Assembly: GCA_024516035.1 (NCBI GenBank)
Contig: CM044958.1
Location: 44,608,803 to 44,672,802, forward strand
Origin: Bactericera cockerelli
Lineage: Eukaryota; Arthropoda; Insecta; Hemiptera; Triozidae
Length of the DNA: 64,000 nt
Reading direction: 5' to 3'
A program made the translations under genes and the position numbers. The stretch's first letter is position 1. Each line of letters begins with the position of its first letter. A model generated the notes under the pieces. It made no database searches. It was not told the DNA's origin and worked only from the letters and a program-made list of their open reading frames with translations. Positions 1 to 10,777 of the stretch are shown here, in pieces.

Positions 1-702
1 CTGTCCAATCTGTCCTAGTCCAATCACCTAGTAGTATGTCCCCCCAATGTCTGAAAACAACTTTTGACATTTTCATGTCTTTGCTCTGGCACATAACCAA
101 AATTATGTCACGAAATTATGTAACGAAATATTAAATTGTAAAGGGAGAGAAGAGGGAAAGTGTGTGTCATGCGCACAATGGCGAAGTATTGAATTGTAGA
201 GGGAGAGAAGAGAGAAGGTATGTGTCATGCGCACAATACGAAATTTGGTCAGTTGGGTTTTGGACCTTGAATAGTAAAGATGAAAATGTCCCAATGGTTG
301 CAGACTCGTATGCAAGCGTTTTTTTCTATGTTTTTTTTTGGTATCCTGAGGCTATGATTCGTCCAGAAACGTGAAAAACTGGATAGATCAATCTTTCGAC
401 GAATACAATAATCTCCTTACTATAGGATAAGGAAAGTAAAAATATATGACACAATGAATTCACGAAGAAAAAACAACCGAAAACACTATTTTCTATACCA
501 TACCTTACAGGTATTTTTTTTTTTTCAGAAGAGGAAAATTTGCATCAAACACCAGCGTAAGGTAATGCCTGTAAGCCGACGAGAAGGTTTTTATCGTCTA
601 AAAACCTCTTCTTGGTTGTGTTTCTATTATATGTTGCCCTGGGACCTCTGTGTGGCATTACTTCAGGATACCTTATAGGTAATAGAAAGTAAAAATTGTG
701 TT
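1..702. other. AT-rich stretch left of the NPC2 satellite, no gene seen
   Basis: No exon of the flanking NPC2 gene could be recognised here, so its last exon should lie further left. Two imperfect copies of a roughly 55-bp unit containing TGTGTCATGCGCACAAT lie side by side at about 131-235. The segment at about 325-450 (key words GGTATCCTGAGGCTATGATTC and GGATAAGGAAAGT) recurs at 52.61-52.71 kb, so it belongs to a dispersed element. Short ORFs here have no recognisable features. Confidence 0.5.
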
Positions 703-846
703 AACACTGTAGGCAACTATTTCACCATAGGTATATCTGAATTCGCGAGGAAAACGTGTGTCCACCAGTAGGCAACTGTTTTACCTTGGGGTATCTGTCC
801 AGGGATATCTGTTACCTTGGGGTATCTGTCCAGGAATATCTGTTAC
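703..846. repeat. Left flank of the 17-bp satellite, duplicated at 4.85-4.98 kb
   Basis: The stretch beginning TTAACACTGTAGGCAACTAT and running through GAATTCGCGAGGAAAACG into the first satellite units recurs almost word for word at 4852-4975, on the other side of NPC2 exon 3. The two copies therefore bracket the satellite plus the exon. The transition contains CCTGGACAGATACCCCAAG on the minus strand, which matches the 3' end of NPC2 exon 3. Confidence 0.8.
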
Positions 847-3800
847 CTTGGGGTATCTGTTACCTTGGAGTATCTGTTACTTGGGGTATCTGTTACCTTG
901 GGGTATCTGTTACCTTGGGGTATCTGTTACTTGGGAGTATCTGTTACCTTGGGGTATCTGTTACCTTGGGGTATTTGTTACCTTGGGGTATCTGTTACCT
1001 TGGGGTATCTGTTACTTGGAGTATCTGTTACCTTGGAGTATCTGTTACTTGGGGTATCTGTCTAGGGGTATCTGTTACCTTGGGGTATCTGTTACTTGGG
1101 AGTATCTGTTACCTAGGGGTATCTGTTACCTTGGGGTATTTGTTACCTTGGGGTATCTGTTACTTGGGGTATCTGTTACCTTGGGGCATCTGTTACCTTG
1201 GGGTATCTGCTACCTTGGGGTATCTGTTACCTTGGGGTATCTGTTACCTTGGGGTATCTGTTACCTTGGGGTATCTGTTACCTTGGGGTATCTGTTACCT
1301 TGGGCATCTGTTACCTTGGGGTATCTGCTACCTTGGGGTATCTGTTACCTTGGGGTATCTGTTACCTTGGGGTATCTGTTACCTTAGGGTATCTGTTACC
1401 TTGGGGTACCTATCTGTTACCTTGGGGTATCTGTTACCTTGGGGTATCTTTTACTTGGGGTATCTGTTACCTTGGGGTATCTGTTACTTGGAGTATCTGT
1501 TACCTTGGAGTATCTGTTACTTGGGGTATCTGTCTAGGGGCATCTGTTACCTTGGGGTATCTGTTACTTGGGGTATCTGTTACCTTAGGGTATCTGTTAC
1601 CTTGGGGTACCTATCTGTTACCTTGGGGTATCTGTTACCTTGGGGTATCTTTTACTTGGGGTATCTGTTACCTTGGGGTATCTGTTACTTGGAGTATCTG
1701 TTACCTTGGAGTATCTGTTACTTGGGGTATCTGTTACCTTGGGGTATCTGTTACCTTGGGGTATCTGTTACTTGGAGTATCTGTTACCTTGGAGTATCTG
1801 TTACTTGGGGTATCTGTTACCTTGGGGTATCTGTTACCTTGGGGTATCTGTTACCTTGGGGCATCTGTTACCTTGGGGTATCTGTTACTTGGGGTATCTG
1901 TTACCTTGGGGCATCTGTTACCTTGGGCTATCTGCTACCTTGGGGTATCTGTTACCTTGGGTATCTGTTACCTTAGGGTATCTGTTACCTTGGGGTACCT
2001 ATCTGTTACCTTGGTGTATCTGTTACCTTGGGGTATCTTTTACTTGGGGTATCTGTTACCTTGGGTATCTGTTACTTGGGTATTTACTTGGAGTATCTGT
2101 TACCTTGGGATCTGTACTAGGTGCTCTGTTACCTTGGGGTATCTGTTACTTGGGGTATCTGTTACCTTGGGCATCTGTTACCTTGGGGTATCTGTACCTT
2201 TGGGGTATCTGTTACCTTGGGGATCTGTTACCTTGGGGTATCTGTACCTTAGGGTATCTGTTACCTTGGGTACTACGTACTGGGTATCTGTTACCTTGGG
2301 GTATCTGTTACTTGGGTATCTGTTACCTTGGGGTATCTGTTACCTTGGGAGTATCTGTTACCTTGGGGTATCTGTTACTTGGGGTATCTGTCTGGCATTT
2401 TACCTTGGGGTATCTGTTACTTGGGTATCTGTTACCTTGGGTATCTGTTACTGGGGTATCTTGGGGTATCTGTCTGGGGCATCTGTTACCTTGGGGCATC
2501 TGTTACTTGGGGTATCTGTTACCTTGGGGTATCTGTTACCTTGGGGTATCTGTTACCTTGGGGCATCTGTTACCTTGGGGTATCTGTTACTTGGGTATCT
2601 GTTACCTTGGGGCATCTGTTACCTTGGGGTATCTGTTACCTTGGGGCATCTGTTACCTTGGGGTATCTGTTACTTGGGGTATCTGTTACCTTGGGGTATC
2701 TGTTACCTTGGGGTATCTGTTACCTTGGGGCATCTGTTACCTTGGGGTATCTGTTACTTGGGTATCTGTTACCTTGGGGCATCTGTTACCTTGGGGTATC
2801 TGTACCTTGGGGTTTTTACTTGGTATACTCTTGGGGTATCTGTTTACGCTTGGGGTATCTGTTACCTTGGGGCATCTGTTACCTTGGGGTATCTGTTACT
2901 TGGGGTATCTGTTACCTTGGGGCATCTGTTACCTTGGGGTATCTGCTACCTTGGGGTATCTGTTACCTTGGGGTATCTGTTACCTTGGGGTATCTGTTAC
3001 CTTGGGTATCTGTTACCTTAGGGTATCTGTTACCTTGGGGTATCTCTATCTGTTACCTTGGGGTATCTGTTACCTTGGGGTTGTATGCTTTTACCTTGGG
3101 GTATCTGTTACCTTGGGGTATCTGTTACTTGGGTATCTGTTACCTTGGAGTATCTGTTACTTGGGGTATCTGTTCTTAGGGGTCATCTGTTACCTTGGGG
3201 TATCTGTTACTTGGGGTATCTGTTACCTTGGGGATCTGTTACCTTGGGGTATCTGTCTACCTTGGGGTATCTGTTACCTTGGGGTATCTGTTACCTTGGG
3301 GTATCTGTTACCTTAGGGTATCTGTTACCTTGGGGTACCTATCTGTTACCTTGGGGTATCTGTTACCTTGGGGTATCTTTTACTTGGGTATCTGTTACCT
3401 TGGGGTATCTGTTACTTGGAGTATCTGTTACCTTGGAGTATCTGTTACTTGGGGTATCTGTCTAGGGGCATCTGTTACCTTGGGGTATCTGTTACTTGGG
3501 GTATCTGTTACCTTAGGGTATCTGTTACCTTGGGGTACCTATCTGTTACCTTGGGGTATCTGTTACCTTGGGGTATCTTTTACTTGGGGTATCTGTTACC
3601 TTGGGGTATCTGTTACCTTGGGGTATCTGTTACCTTGGAGCATCTGTTACCTTGGGGTATCTGTTACTTGGGGTATCTGTTACCTTGGGGCATCTGTTAC
3701 CTTGGGGTATCTGTTACCTTGGGGTATCTGTTACCTTGGGGTATCTGTTACCTTGGGGTATCTGTTACCTTAGGGTATCTGTTACCTTGGGGTACCTATC

Positions 3801-4390
3801 TGTTACCTTGGGGTATCTGTTACCTTGGGGTATCTTTTACTTGGGGTATCTGTTACCTTGGGGTATCTGTTACTTGGAGTATCTGTTACCTTGGAGTATC
3901 TGTTACTTGGGGTATCTGTCTAGGGGTATCTGTTACCTTGGGGTATCTGTTACCTTGGAGTATCTGTTACTTGGGGTATCTGTTACCTTGGGGTATCTGT
4001 TACCTTGGAGTATCTGTTACTTGGGTATCTGTTACCTTGGGGTATCTGTTACTTGGGGTATCTGTTACCTTGGGGTATCTGTTACCTTGGGGTATCTGTT
4101 ACCTTGGGGTATCTGTTACCTTGGGGTATCTGTTACCTTGGGGTATCTGTTACCTTGGGGTATCTGTTACCTTGGAGTATCTGTTACCTTGGGGTATTTG
4201 TTACCTTGGGGTATCTGTTACCTTGGGGTATCTGTTACCTTGGGGTATCTGTTACCTTGGAGTATCTGTTACTTGGGATATCTGTTACCTTGGGGTATCT
4301 GTTACATGGGATATCTGTTACATGGGGTATCTGTTCCTTGGGGTATCTGTTTCCTTGGGGTATCTGTTACCTTGGGGTATCTGTTACCTG
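781..4390 (-). repeat. 17-bp satellite made of the NPC2 exon-3 splice donor
   Basis: About 3.6 kb of head-to-tail units TTACCTTGGGGTATCTG (plus strand), with frequent 16-bp variants; roughly 210 units by length. Read on the minus strand the unit is CAGATACCCCAAGGTAA. This matches the end of NPC2 exon 3 (GACAGATACCCAAG, then intron GTAATA), so each unit carries about 12 exonic bases and a GTAA donor. Higher-order structure is visible: a block with GGTACCTATCTG followed by GGTATCTTTTACTTGG recurs near 1407, 1606, 1995, 3332, 3535 and 3792. The plus strand is open in all three frames over hundreds of codons only because the unit lacks stops in that direction. Confidence 0.95.
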
Positions 4391-4613
4391 TCCCGGTAGC
4401 TCAGTGGTAAAGGCGGCACTCTCTGAATCCAAAGTTTGCAGAGGTCGTGGGTTCGAAACCCAACCGGGACATGACAAGTTATCCTCCCATTTGGGATTTT
4501 TACCACATAATAATATGTCTTGGGCTTACTGCTGGAATAATGGGACTTTAGTAGTCCTAATCGGGCAGTATAAATAAGGCGATATTATTATTATATTATA
4601 TTATTATTATATT
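4391..4613 (+). mobile_element. tRNA-derived SINE, family A
   Basis: It begins TCCCGGTAGCTCAGTGGTAA (A-box-like) and has GGTTCGAAACCC (B box) 50 bases on. A body follows with CCACATAATAATATGTCTTGGGC and GGCAGTATAAATAAGGCGAT, ending in a (TTA)n tail. It sits inside the last satellite unit. Its tail ends two bases before the donor dinucleotide of NPC2 exon 3, so the donor reads GTAATATAATAAT. It is not a tRNA gene, because the tRNA-like part is fused to a body repeated at least five times in the window. Confidence 0.9.
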
Positions 4614-4615
4614 AC

Positions 4616-4814
4616 CTTGGGTATCTGTCCAGGATTTTGAACGTGTCCGTGAACCGGTACACGTGGTCCTTCTTGAGGGGACAGCTGACCTTGGTTTTGC
4701 CGTCCGTGTCCCAGACCTTGTCGCAGATGTTGTTGCCGTCCACGCCTATGAAGGGGAAGGGGATGCTCAGGATGATGGCGTAGACGTTCATGTAGAGCTC
4801 CCGCGCGTCTCGGT
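4616..4814 (-). CDS. NPC2: NPC2 exon 3
   Basis: 199 nt between acceptor TTATTACAG (right) and donor AAG/GTAATA (left). It encodes RDARELYMNVYAI through IPFPFIGVDG, NNICDK, SCPLKKDHVYRF and ILDRYP. The split Asp codon (G from exon 2 plus AC here) fits exactly. Upstream of the acceptor the intron is rich in TTA and TCA repeats. Reading through the donor meets TAA at once. Confidence 0.88.
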
Positions 4815-7800
4815 CTGTAATAATAATGATGATGATGACAGTAATAATTACTAACACTGTAGGCAACTATTTCACCATAGGTATCTGAATTCGCGAGGAA
4901 AACGTGTGTCCACCAGTAGGCAACTGTTTTACCTTGGGGTATCTGTCCAGGGATATCTGTTACCTCGGGGTATCTGTTATAATAGGTAATAGGCTGGATC
5001 CGGGCCCGAGTTCAAATAGCAATCATCAGGGCATCCAGTATGTGTATCAGAGGAGCCCGGACCAGATTTCGTTCTGGGGAGAGTCTTTTAGGCTATGAAG
5101 AGTATTAAGTTTTTGTAGGTAATCGTAAAAAGTTGATGTTAATCGTTACTGTAGTTTGAATTAAATAATTACTATTATCTGACCTGGTTGCAGGGTTTTC
5201 AGTGAAACCCTTACAATGAACACTGAAAAGTGTCATCCTTCAGACATGCCATCTGGATTGCAAATTCCTGAACTCTACCTGAGGAAATTTTAGCAAAATC
5301 AATTTTATTTTATTTTTTAATGTTAGGTTTAAAGTTTCTATAAGATACCTAGATTGAATGATCTTCTTATATTACCTTAGAAGCTTAAAAAATAAATGTT
5401 CCTCATAATAATAAAAAAGACTCTTTAGTGGAAGTGGTTGTCTACTAGTGTTGTGTTTGATAACTCACCTAGTTTGAAGTGGATGTCTACTAGTGTTGCG
5501 TTTGATAACTCACCTAGCTTGAAGTGGATGTCTACTTAGTGTTGTGTTTGATAACTCACCTAGTTTGAAGTGGATGTCTACTAGTGTTGCGTTTGATAAC
5601 TCGACTAGCTTGAAGTGAATGTCTACTTAGTGTTGTGTTTGATAACTCACCTAGTTTGAAGTGGATGTCTACTTATAGTGTTGCGTTTGATAACTCACCT
5701 AGTTTGAAGTGGATGTCTACTAGTGTTGCGTTTGATAACTCACCTAGTTTGAAGTGGATGTCTACTAGTGTTGCGTTTGATAACTCACCTAGTTTGAAGT
5801 GGATGTCTACTAGTGTTGCGTTTGATAACTCACCTAGTTTGAAGTGGATGTCTACTAGTGTTGCGTTTGATAACTCACCTAGTTTGAAGTGGATGTCTAC
5901 TAGTGTTGCGTTTGATAACTCACCTAGTTTGAAGTGGATGTCTACTAGTGTTGCGTTTGATAACTCACCTAGCTTGAAGTGGATGTCTACTAGTGTTGCG
6001 TTTGATAACTCACCTAGTTTGAAGTGGATGTCCACCGGTACCGTGGTGTTGCGTCTGATGGTGCAAGGAGTAGCTGTGCAGTCTCCCATTTCCAGCTTCA
6101 CAGGCTCCAAGGCTTTGCCTGGAATACAAGCATAGTAAAGGTTATGTTACAAGGAGGCGTGGCCGGTGCTTAAGAAGCTGAGGAACTGTTGCACCCTGGA
6201 ATTGATAGATTAGTCACTTGGCCTAGCTGTAGCATGCTTGGCTTGCACTCCAGGTGACCCGGGTTCGAATCCCGGCGGGGTCGAAATTTTTTCGGCTCTC
6301 TACTTTGGTTGTCGGGGCCTAGCCTAGCCTCGTGAGGACAATTCGGGTAGTTGTAGAGTGGGCAACAACCAGTGGCGGCATTACGAGATAGATATTAGAA
6401 TTGGTTGGAGATAATATGATGCATTAGCATTAGTTCTCGTAATGTCGATGCTACCCACTAAAAATTGTGACATAATAACACAAATAATTAGCTCTTTTTA
6501 AATCTACATGTAAGGCAAACCTGTGATTCTTGATACCCAGGAAGTGCGCTTCGGAACATATCACTTATGTACGTCTGGTTGAACCTGTTGCTATTATCTA
6601 CGAATATGATTAGACCATGATACCAGATGTATTGCTGGTTTTAAGACTGTCTGGTCTCTGATTAGTATTGTTTTGTTGGGTCTGTTGTGTTAATAACACA
6701 AAATTGCGATATCTATAACTTATGTATGTAACTCTTTGTCAGTCATAATCACTTAAGGTGTTTACCACTTTTCCAAGTAAGAGGTTTACAAATTAGTTTT
6801 TTTGATTTTCTATTATTGTAGTACCTATATATTTTTTATATATCAAGATGAGTATAAACTATAGTCTGACTGGGGAACTATAAACAGTAATGGTTAGACC
6901 AGCATTGGCTTGATTCTGGGGGCCCTTGTCAATTATTAGCCTCCTTGTAAAGACAGTGGTAGAAGTGCTGAGTCATTCCTCCACTGTCTGGCTACCATCG
7001 TTCACGATGACGTCACCCTATGGCCCTATGGTGATGATGGTCAAGATGAGTGTTTCACAACCTTTTTTTATTTTGTAGCCACGAAACAACACCTACTATA
7101 GACGCTTATGTGTTGTAGCTTCCCGTCTAATAGTACCCATGATGCCTCCACTCCGACAGGTGAAAAGTTACACAATAGTCACAATAGTTGACCCAGCACT
7201 CATTTGGGTGCTGTGTCAACACGAAAGCAACAGAAGGGATCCCTTTCGCGCAATAAAAGTAGTGTATTTTTTATAAATAATTTTCTGTTGTGATAATAAT
7301 AATAATACTCTTTAGTGGAAGGTAGCCACCAGGCGAGGTTAATGCTCAAAGCATTTTCTACCACCTAACCCTTAGAGTCTTATTATTATGTGGTCACAAA
7401 CTCATACTAATGAGGAAAAATTCATTCACTGGATGGGATTAGAACCAACGGATCCTTACGCTACCTGGATTACCAGACTAGCGCGTTAACCACTTGACTA
7501 CCAGTGCATGTTGTGAAATCTTTAATGGATAGATAAGAGGTCTAGTAAACAAGGATGTTCTTGAACGTGTATAAAATGGTAATAAACCAACAACCAGTCT
7601 GAGCTTGGAACTTTTTTCTTGTGTGAAGTAGGAATTAAAAAAAAGTAGGTTCCTAGAACTACAGGGTCTCTTGAAAGCCGCGTCCCCACCGAAATTGACC
7701 GTGTTGTTCAACAATTTTGCCTGCAGTGTGATCGTGTTAAAAATTTAGTTCGGGATCTGAGGACGCGTCTTAGTATAATAATACTTTTATTATACTAAGT

Positions 7801-10420
7801 TCAACTTAACAAACAACTTGGCGAGGTTAAAGCTCAAAGCACCTATATTCTACCACCTAACCCTTGGAGTCTTATTTTTATGTGGTCAAATAGGTACGTG
7901 AATTAATGAGAAGAAAGTCAAAGGATCGGGTGGGATCTGATCCGTAGATCCAACCTGGCCACACCTAGCACATGGAAACTTAACACTTTGAGCCCATGAA
8001 TACCATATATGACCCTCAGCTGACATTTCACAAAGGACATGAGTACCATATATGGTACTCACCCAAAATTTCACTGTAGATTTGTGTACTCTATATGGTA
8101 TTCACGACCCTCCTTTTCTTGGAAGACATGAGTACTCCCTATGGTATTCGTTTCTATGTGTATCTCATAGGGAACAGGTTCTTGTGGTCCATGGGAGTAA
8201 TGTATGAGTGTTGGGTTCTGAAATTTGTGGTTCCTCGTGCTCACTCGCCGATCCCAGCTCTGGGGCTCAAAGTGTTAAAACATCCTCATAGCTTCTTCAT
8301 TTTAAAAAGGTTCGCTAGTATCTAAACTTGAAACAGTTATCAAGGACGAGAATGCCGTTGGCTTTAGCACCGCCCTTGATCAAGTTTTGTTTTATTAATT
8401 TCAATTTCTATGTAAATATTCTATGTACTTTATTGTAAATAAAACTTGATCTAACATGTTTAATAATAATAATAATCATATTTGTGTTAATCACAATAAT
8501 TACTCGAATTCACTTTACTAAATATTTGCCGAATCGGGACCCGAGCCACAGACCTCCGTTTGCAAGTCCGCCACCCCGTCGGTTCGCTAGTACCTACCTT
8601 TTTTTTATCTATACAAAATACGAGTAACATCATACAACAGACTGCAATGGTTTTTGGTATTGGTATAAGTAGGGCTGTGGGCTGCAAAATCTCTTTATCA
8701 CTGCGACCTTAAATAGGTAGATCTTTTTAACATGCCCTTGAACACAATAGATCTAAATAGAGGTCGGTGTGATAATTGGTGCTCCTCTTGTGGAACTCCA
8801 AAAAGTCTCTAATAACATGCCCTTGGAACTTTAATAGAGATCTAAGCTTTTGATGTGGCTTAAGAATAAGGACTGATTTCAGTAATTTATGAAATCACCT
8901 GCCTGTGGCCGGGACTCATTCGGGAAGTTCTTCAGAAATACTCCCACAAAGTTTTGAGAAGCACTTGGGGTTTCGGATGCTACCTCTGTACTCTTGGCTC
9001 TACGGAGGCAGTATAGTTGAGGTTGATGGCATCTTTTGCTCCCTTAGCTTCTCACCCTGATGCTCTGGAGTGGTTTCTTTTAAATGAGGACTTTTTCTAT
9101 GTAGAGTCTGCGTTACTGGAAAGTGGCTCTAAGGCTTTTGCCCTATTGTGTGGATTGAGGCCTTTGACGCTACGGTAGACGCTTGTGGTCTGTGTTGTAG
9201 CCTGCCCATCCCGTAGTATGCCTCCCCTCTGATGGGCGATAAATGACACAATACTTCCCAATTAGGTGCTCGGTCAACACGAGCGTACCGGAAGGTGTCC
9301 CTAACAAACAATTGTAACCAAATAAAGAATACAAATTTTTGTCGGCATGAGGGATCGAAGGCGGGACCGTCTGCATGGCAAGCGAGTGCTTAACCACTGA
9401 GGTAATTGCGCGCTCTAAAGATGGTGAAAACATTAATCCGTTACCAGACCCAATCTGACCCTGTATTCTGTGGTCTGATAAGGCGCATTCTGTGTGTATC
9501 AATGTGTAAAGCGAGCGATCTATGTAGGTGTATTCTTACCAGAAGTAATATCAAAGCGCGTTGGATTAATTAATTGCCTTACCAGTGACTCAAGGAGAGG
9601 TATTCTCCCAGAAAATTCATCTGATAACTGCAGGAAATATAGATACCTTGATGTAGGTATCTATTCCTATGAGCCACCTACCATCTTTTATAGTCATAAA
9701 ACTTTTTTTTGTTTTTTTTTTCACATGGAATCTCAACTTTATTTATAGAATGTTATATACTCATTTTTAACAATAATCCCTGGGTAGTGTGCCAAGTACA
9801 GATGCAACATTACCTCTAGCTATGGCAATGCCGAGTCTCTGAGTGATATAACTTGAGAACTTCATTCAATTGAAGCTATTGTACTCTTATTTATTTACAC
9901 TTGATTTTCTATACAAAACAATCAAGAATAACTCCCTCATAGGTCGGGCCGACCCATATGCATTGGTAGTCAAGTGGTGGAAGCGATAGCCTGGTAATCT
10001 AGGTAGCGGAGGGATCCGTTGGCTTGAATACCACCCAATACATGATTTCCTCATTAATTTAATTATATGACCACATAATAATAAGACTCTGAGTGTTAGG
10101 TAGAAAATGTTTAACGTTAAAGCTCAAAGCATTTTCAACCACTTAACACTTAGTACGTTCTATATTCTTATTTATGTTGTGGTTACTACTAAATGTCAAA
10201 ATATTAATGAGGAATAATTCATGCACTAGCGCGCTAACCACTTGACTACCAGTGCAAGGCTTGACTACCAGTGCAAGACTTGACTACTCGACGATATTAT
10301 TATGCATTGACAATTTGACATATTGGTAGTTGCCTCACCTTGACATTTCTTAGTGGGAGTCACGGCCAGACAGATCGTCACCAGAGAGCTCAGGATAATC
10401 ATCCACCCGAGTCCTGCCAT
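4616..10420 (-). CDS. NPC2: NPC2-like ML-domain lipid-binding protein gene (3 of about 4 exons; 3' end off window)
   Basis: Three minus-strand exons chain in phase: 10339-10420, 6014-6118 and 4616-4814. They start with a hydrophobic signal peptide (MAGLGWMIILSS). The mature part carries the family's cysteine layout: CQG shortly after the signal, GDC and TPC in exon 2, then NNICDK and SCPLKKD in exon 3. The VPV-IHF strand and the IPFPFIGVDG turn are typical of the MD-2-related lipid-recognition fold. About 128 residues are encoded, and family members are usually about 150, so one short last exon is missing to the left. Known NPC2 proteins bind sterols or other lipids in secreted or lysosomal compartments; insects have several paralogs, some in chemosensory organs, so the exact ligand is open. 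Both internal donors are amplified into tandem arrays. Confidence 0.88.
4852..4980. repeat. Right-hand copy of the satellite flank
   Basis: It repeats 703-846 (GTAGGCAACTATTTCACCAT, GAATTCGCGAGG, TTACCTTGGGGTATCTGTCC) and includes two satellite-like units. It lies in the NPC2 intron upstream of exon 3. Confidence 0.8.
4981..5440. other. NPC2 intron, no feature recognised
   Basis: AT-rich intronic sequence between the satellite flank and the 45-bp array. No repeat or coding signal was recognised. Confidence 0.5.
5441..6013 (-). repeat. 45-bp tandem array of the NPC2 exon-2 splice donor
   Basis: Thirteen copies of a 45-bp unit, with a few 46-47 bp variants on the left. On the minus strand each carries GTGGACATCCACTTCAAACT (exon end, GTGGAC in the exon and GTAGAC in repeats) followed by AG/GTGAGTTATC. 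Twelve copies keep the donor; one (about 5595) has GTCGAG instead. Because 45 is divisible by three and there is no stop, the exon frame stays open through eight proximal units, each adding GELSNATLVDIHFKL. It closes where a unit near 5672 gains an extra dinucleotide and a TAA. Confidence 0.95.
6014..6118 (-). CDS. NPC2: NPC2 exon 2
   Basis: 105 nt from acceptor TATTCCAG to the exon-proximal donor CTAG/GTGAGT. It encodes KALEPVKLEMGDCTATPC followed by TIRRNTTVPVDIHFKL. The phase joins CAA-G of exon 1 and G-AC of exon 3. Any of the downstream repeat donors could extend it by 45-nt steps. Confidence 0.88.
6213..6510 (+). mobile_element. tRNA-derived SINE, family E
   Basis: The head GGCCTAGCTGTAGCATGCTTGG with B box GGTTCGAATCCCGGC is followed by a body with TACTTTGG, GTCGGGGCCTAGC, CTCGTGAGGACAAT and GGGCAACAACCAGTGG. 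It ends near ATAATAACACAAATAA. A second full copy lies at 36.11-36.41 kb. Confidence 0.85.
6511..7298. other. NPC2 intron 1, unassigned
   Basis: No gene found. The words GGCCCTTGTCAATTATTAGCC and CCTTGTAAAGAC near 6.93 kb recur inverted near 11.48 kb, indicating a dispersed repeat. A partial family-B-like piece (GTGTTGTAGCTTCCC, CACTCCGACAGGTG) lies near 7.11-7.22 kb. Confidence 0.4.
7300..7508 (-). mobile_element. tRNA-derived SINE, family C
   Basis: Inverse of GCACTGGTAGTCAAGTGGTT, then GATCCGTTGGTTC, a TTATTATGTGGTCACAAAC-type body and GGTGGTAGAAAATGC. It matches the copies at 10.0, 30.1, 37.6 and 62.5 kb. Confidence 0.85.
7805..7992 (-). mobile_element. Diverged family C SINE
   Basis: It shares GGCGAGGTTAA, TTCTACCACCTAACCCTTGG and TTATGTGGTCA with family C but has a diverged head. 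Confidence 0.7.
7994..8160. repeat. Degenerate repeats around a perfect 20-bp palindrome
   Basis: Four related words of the form ATGAGTACCATATATGG occur about 40-50 bp apart. One of them (8041-8060) is the perfect palindrome GAGTACCATATATGGTACTC. Confidence 0.7.
8342..8465 (+). repeat. Dispersed element ending AAATAAAACTTGATC
   Basis: It runs from GAGAATGCCGTTGGC through CACCGCCCTTGATCAAG to TAAATAAAACTTGATC. An inverted copy lies at 18.34-18.44 kb and a 3' piece at 40.47-40.55 kb. The terminus resembles the polyadenylation end of a retroelement. Confidence 0.7.
8466..8600 (-). mobile_element. Partial tRNA-derived SINE, family D
   Basis: Inverse of the family D head (GCGGACTTGCAAAC, GGTC) and its tail ATTAACACAAATATGAT. 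Confidence 0.6.
9165..9414 (-). mobile_element. tRNA-derived SINE, family B
   Basis: Inverse of GCGCAATTACCTCAGTGG, then GATACCTTCCGG-type words, CCCATCAGAGGGGAGGC and GGCTACAACACAGACCACAAG. The head is at 9414 and the tail at about 9165. Confidence 0.85.
9415..9957. other. NPC2 intron 1, no gene seen
   Basis: No repeat family recognised with confidence. An 84-codon ORF on the plus strand lacks recognisable features. Confidence 0.4.
9958..10165 (+). mobile_element. tRNA-derived SINE, family C
   Basis: It begins GCATTGGTAGTCAAGTGG, has GGGATCCGTTGGCTTGAATAC in B-box position, then CCACATAATAATAAGACTC and GGTAGAAAATG. A short extra duplication of ACTACCAGTGCAAG lies at 10235-10290. Confidence 0.85.
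10339..10420 (-). CDS. NPC2: NPC2 exon 1 (start codon, signal peptide)
   Basis: ATG at 10418-10420; 27 codons plus one base to donor CAAG/GTGAGG. The peptide MAGLGWMIILSSLVTICLA is a plausible signal peptide, cleaved near CLA-VTP. It is followed by TKKC, where the ML-domain cysteine pattern begins. The 5' untranslated region continues to the right by an unknown length. Confidence 0.85.
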
Positions 10421-10777
10421 CCTGCCAGCCAATCACAGACCACCCTGCAAATCCAACCCAACTTTATTCGAGTTACTTTACAATTTTTTTTTTTTCGTCA
10501 ATTTTGCGAGTTGACTAATTAACTTTGCGAGTTGACAAATAAACTTTAGATTAAACACTATTTATAGTAGATTTTCCAGTTTTCAAATTAAATGAACTTT
10601 GAATGATGCAATTTTTCGATTTTATTTTTCACACGTAACTACAAAAAAATTGTAGGGTCGATGTTTTAACAAAAGGTTTTTTTTTTTTAAATTTTCGTCA
10701 AGTTAAATATTTTCCCGACTTCGTATAATTTTAAATAAACGTCAACTGTCGTCTCGTCAATTGTTCGAGATTTTCTC

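Noticed and set aside
756..4577. Long plus-strand ORFs (up to 607 codons) rich in GYLLPWGICYL-type repeats
   Set aside because: They are translations of a 17-bp satellite that lacks stops in one direction. All three frames are open, there is no start context, and the unit is explained by the NPC2 junction on the other strand.
5635..6135. Plus-strand ORF of 166 codons with FDNSPSLKWMSTSVA repeats
   Set aside because: Antisense shadow of the 45-bp NPC2 donor array and exon 2.
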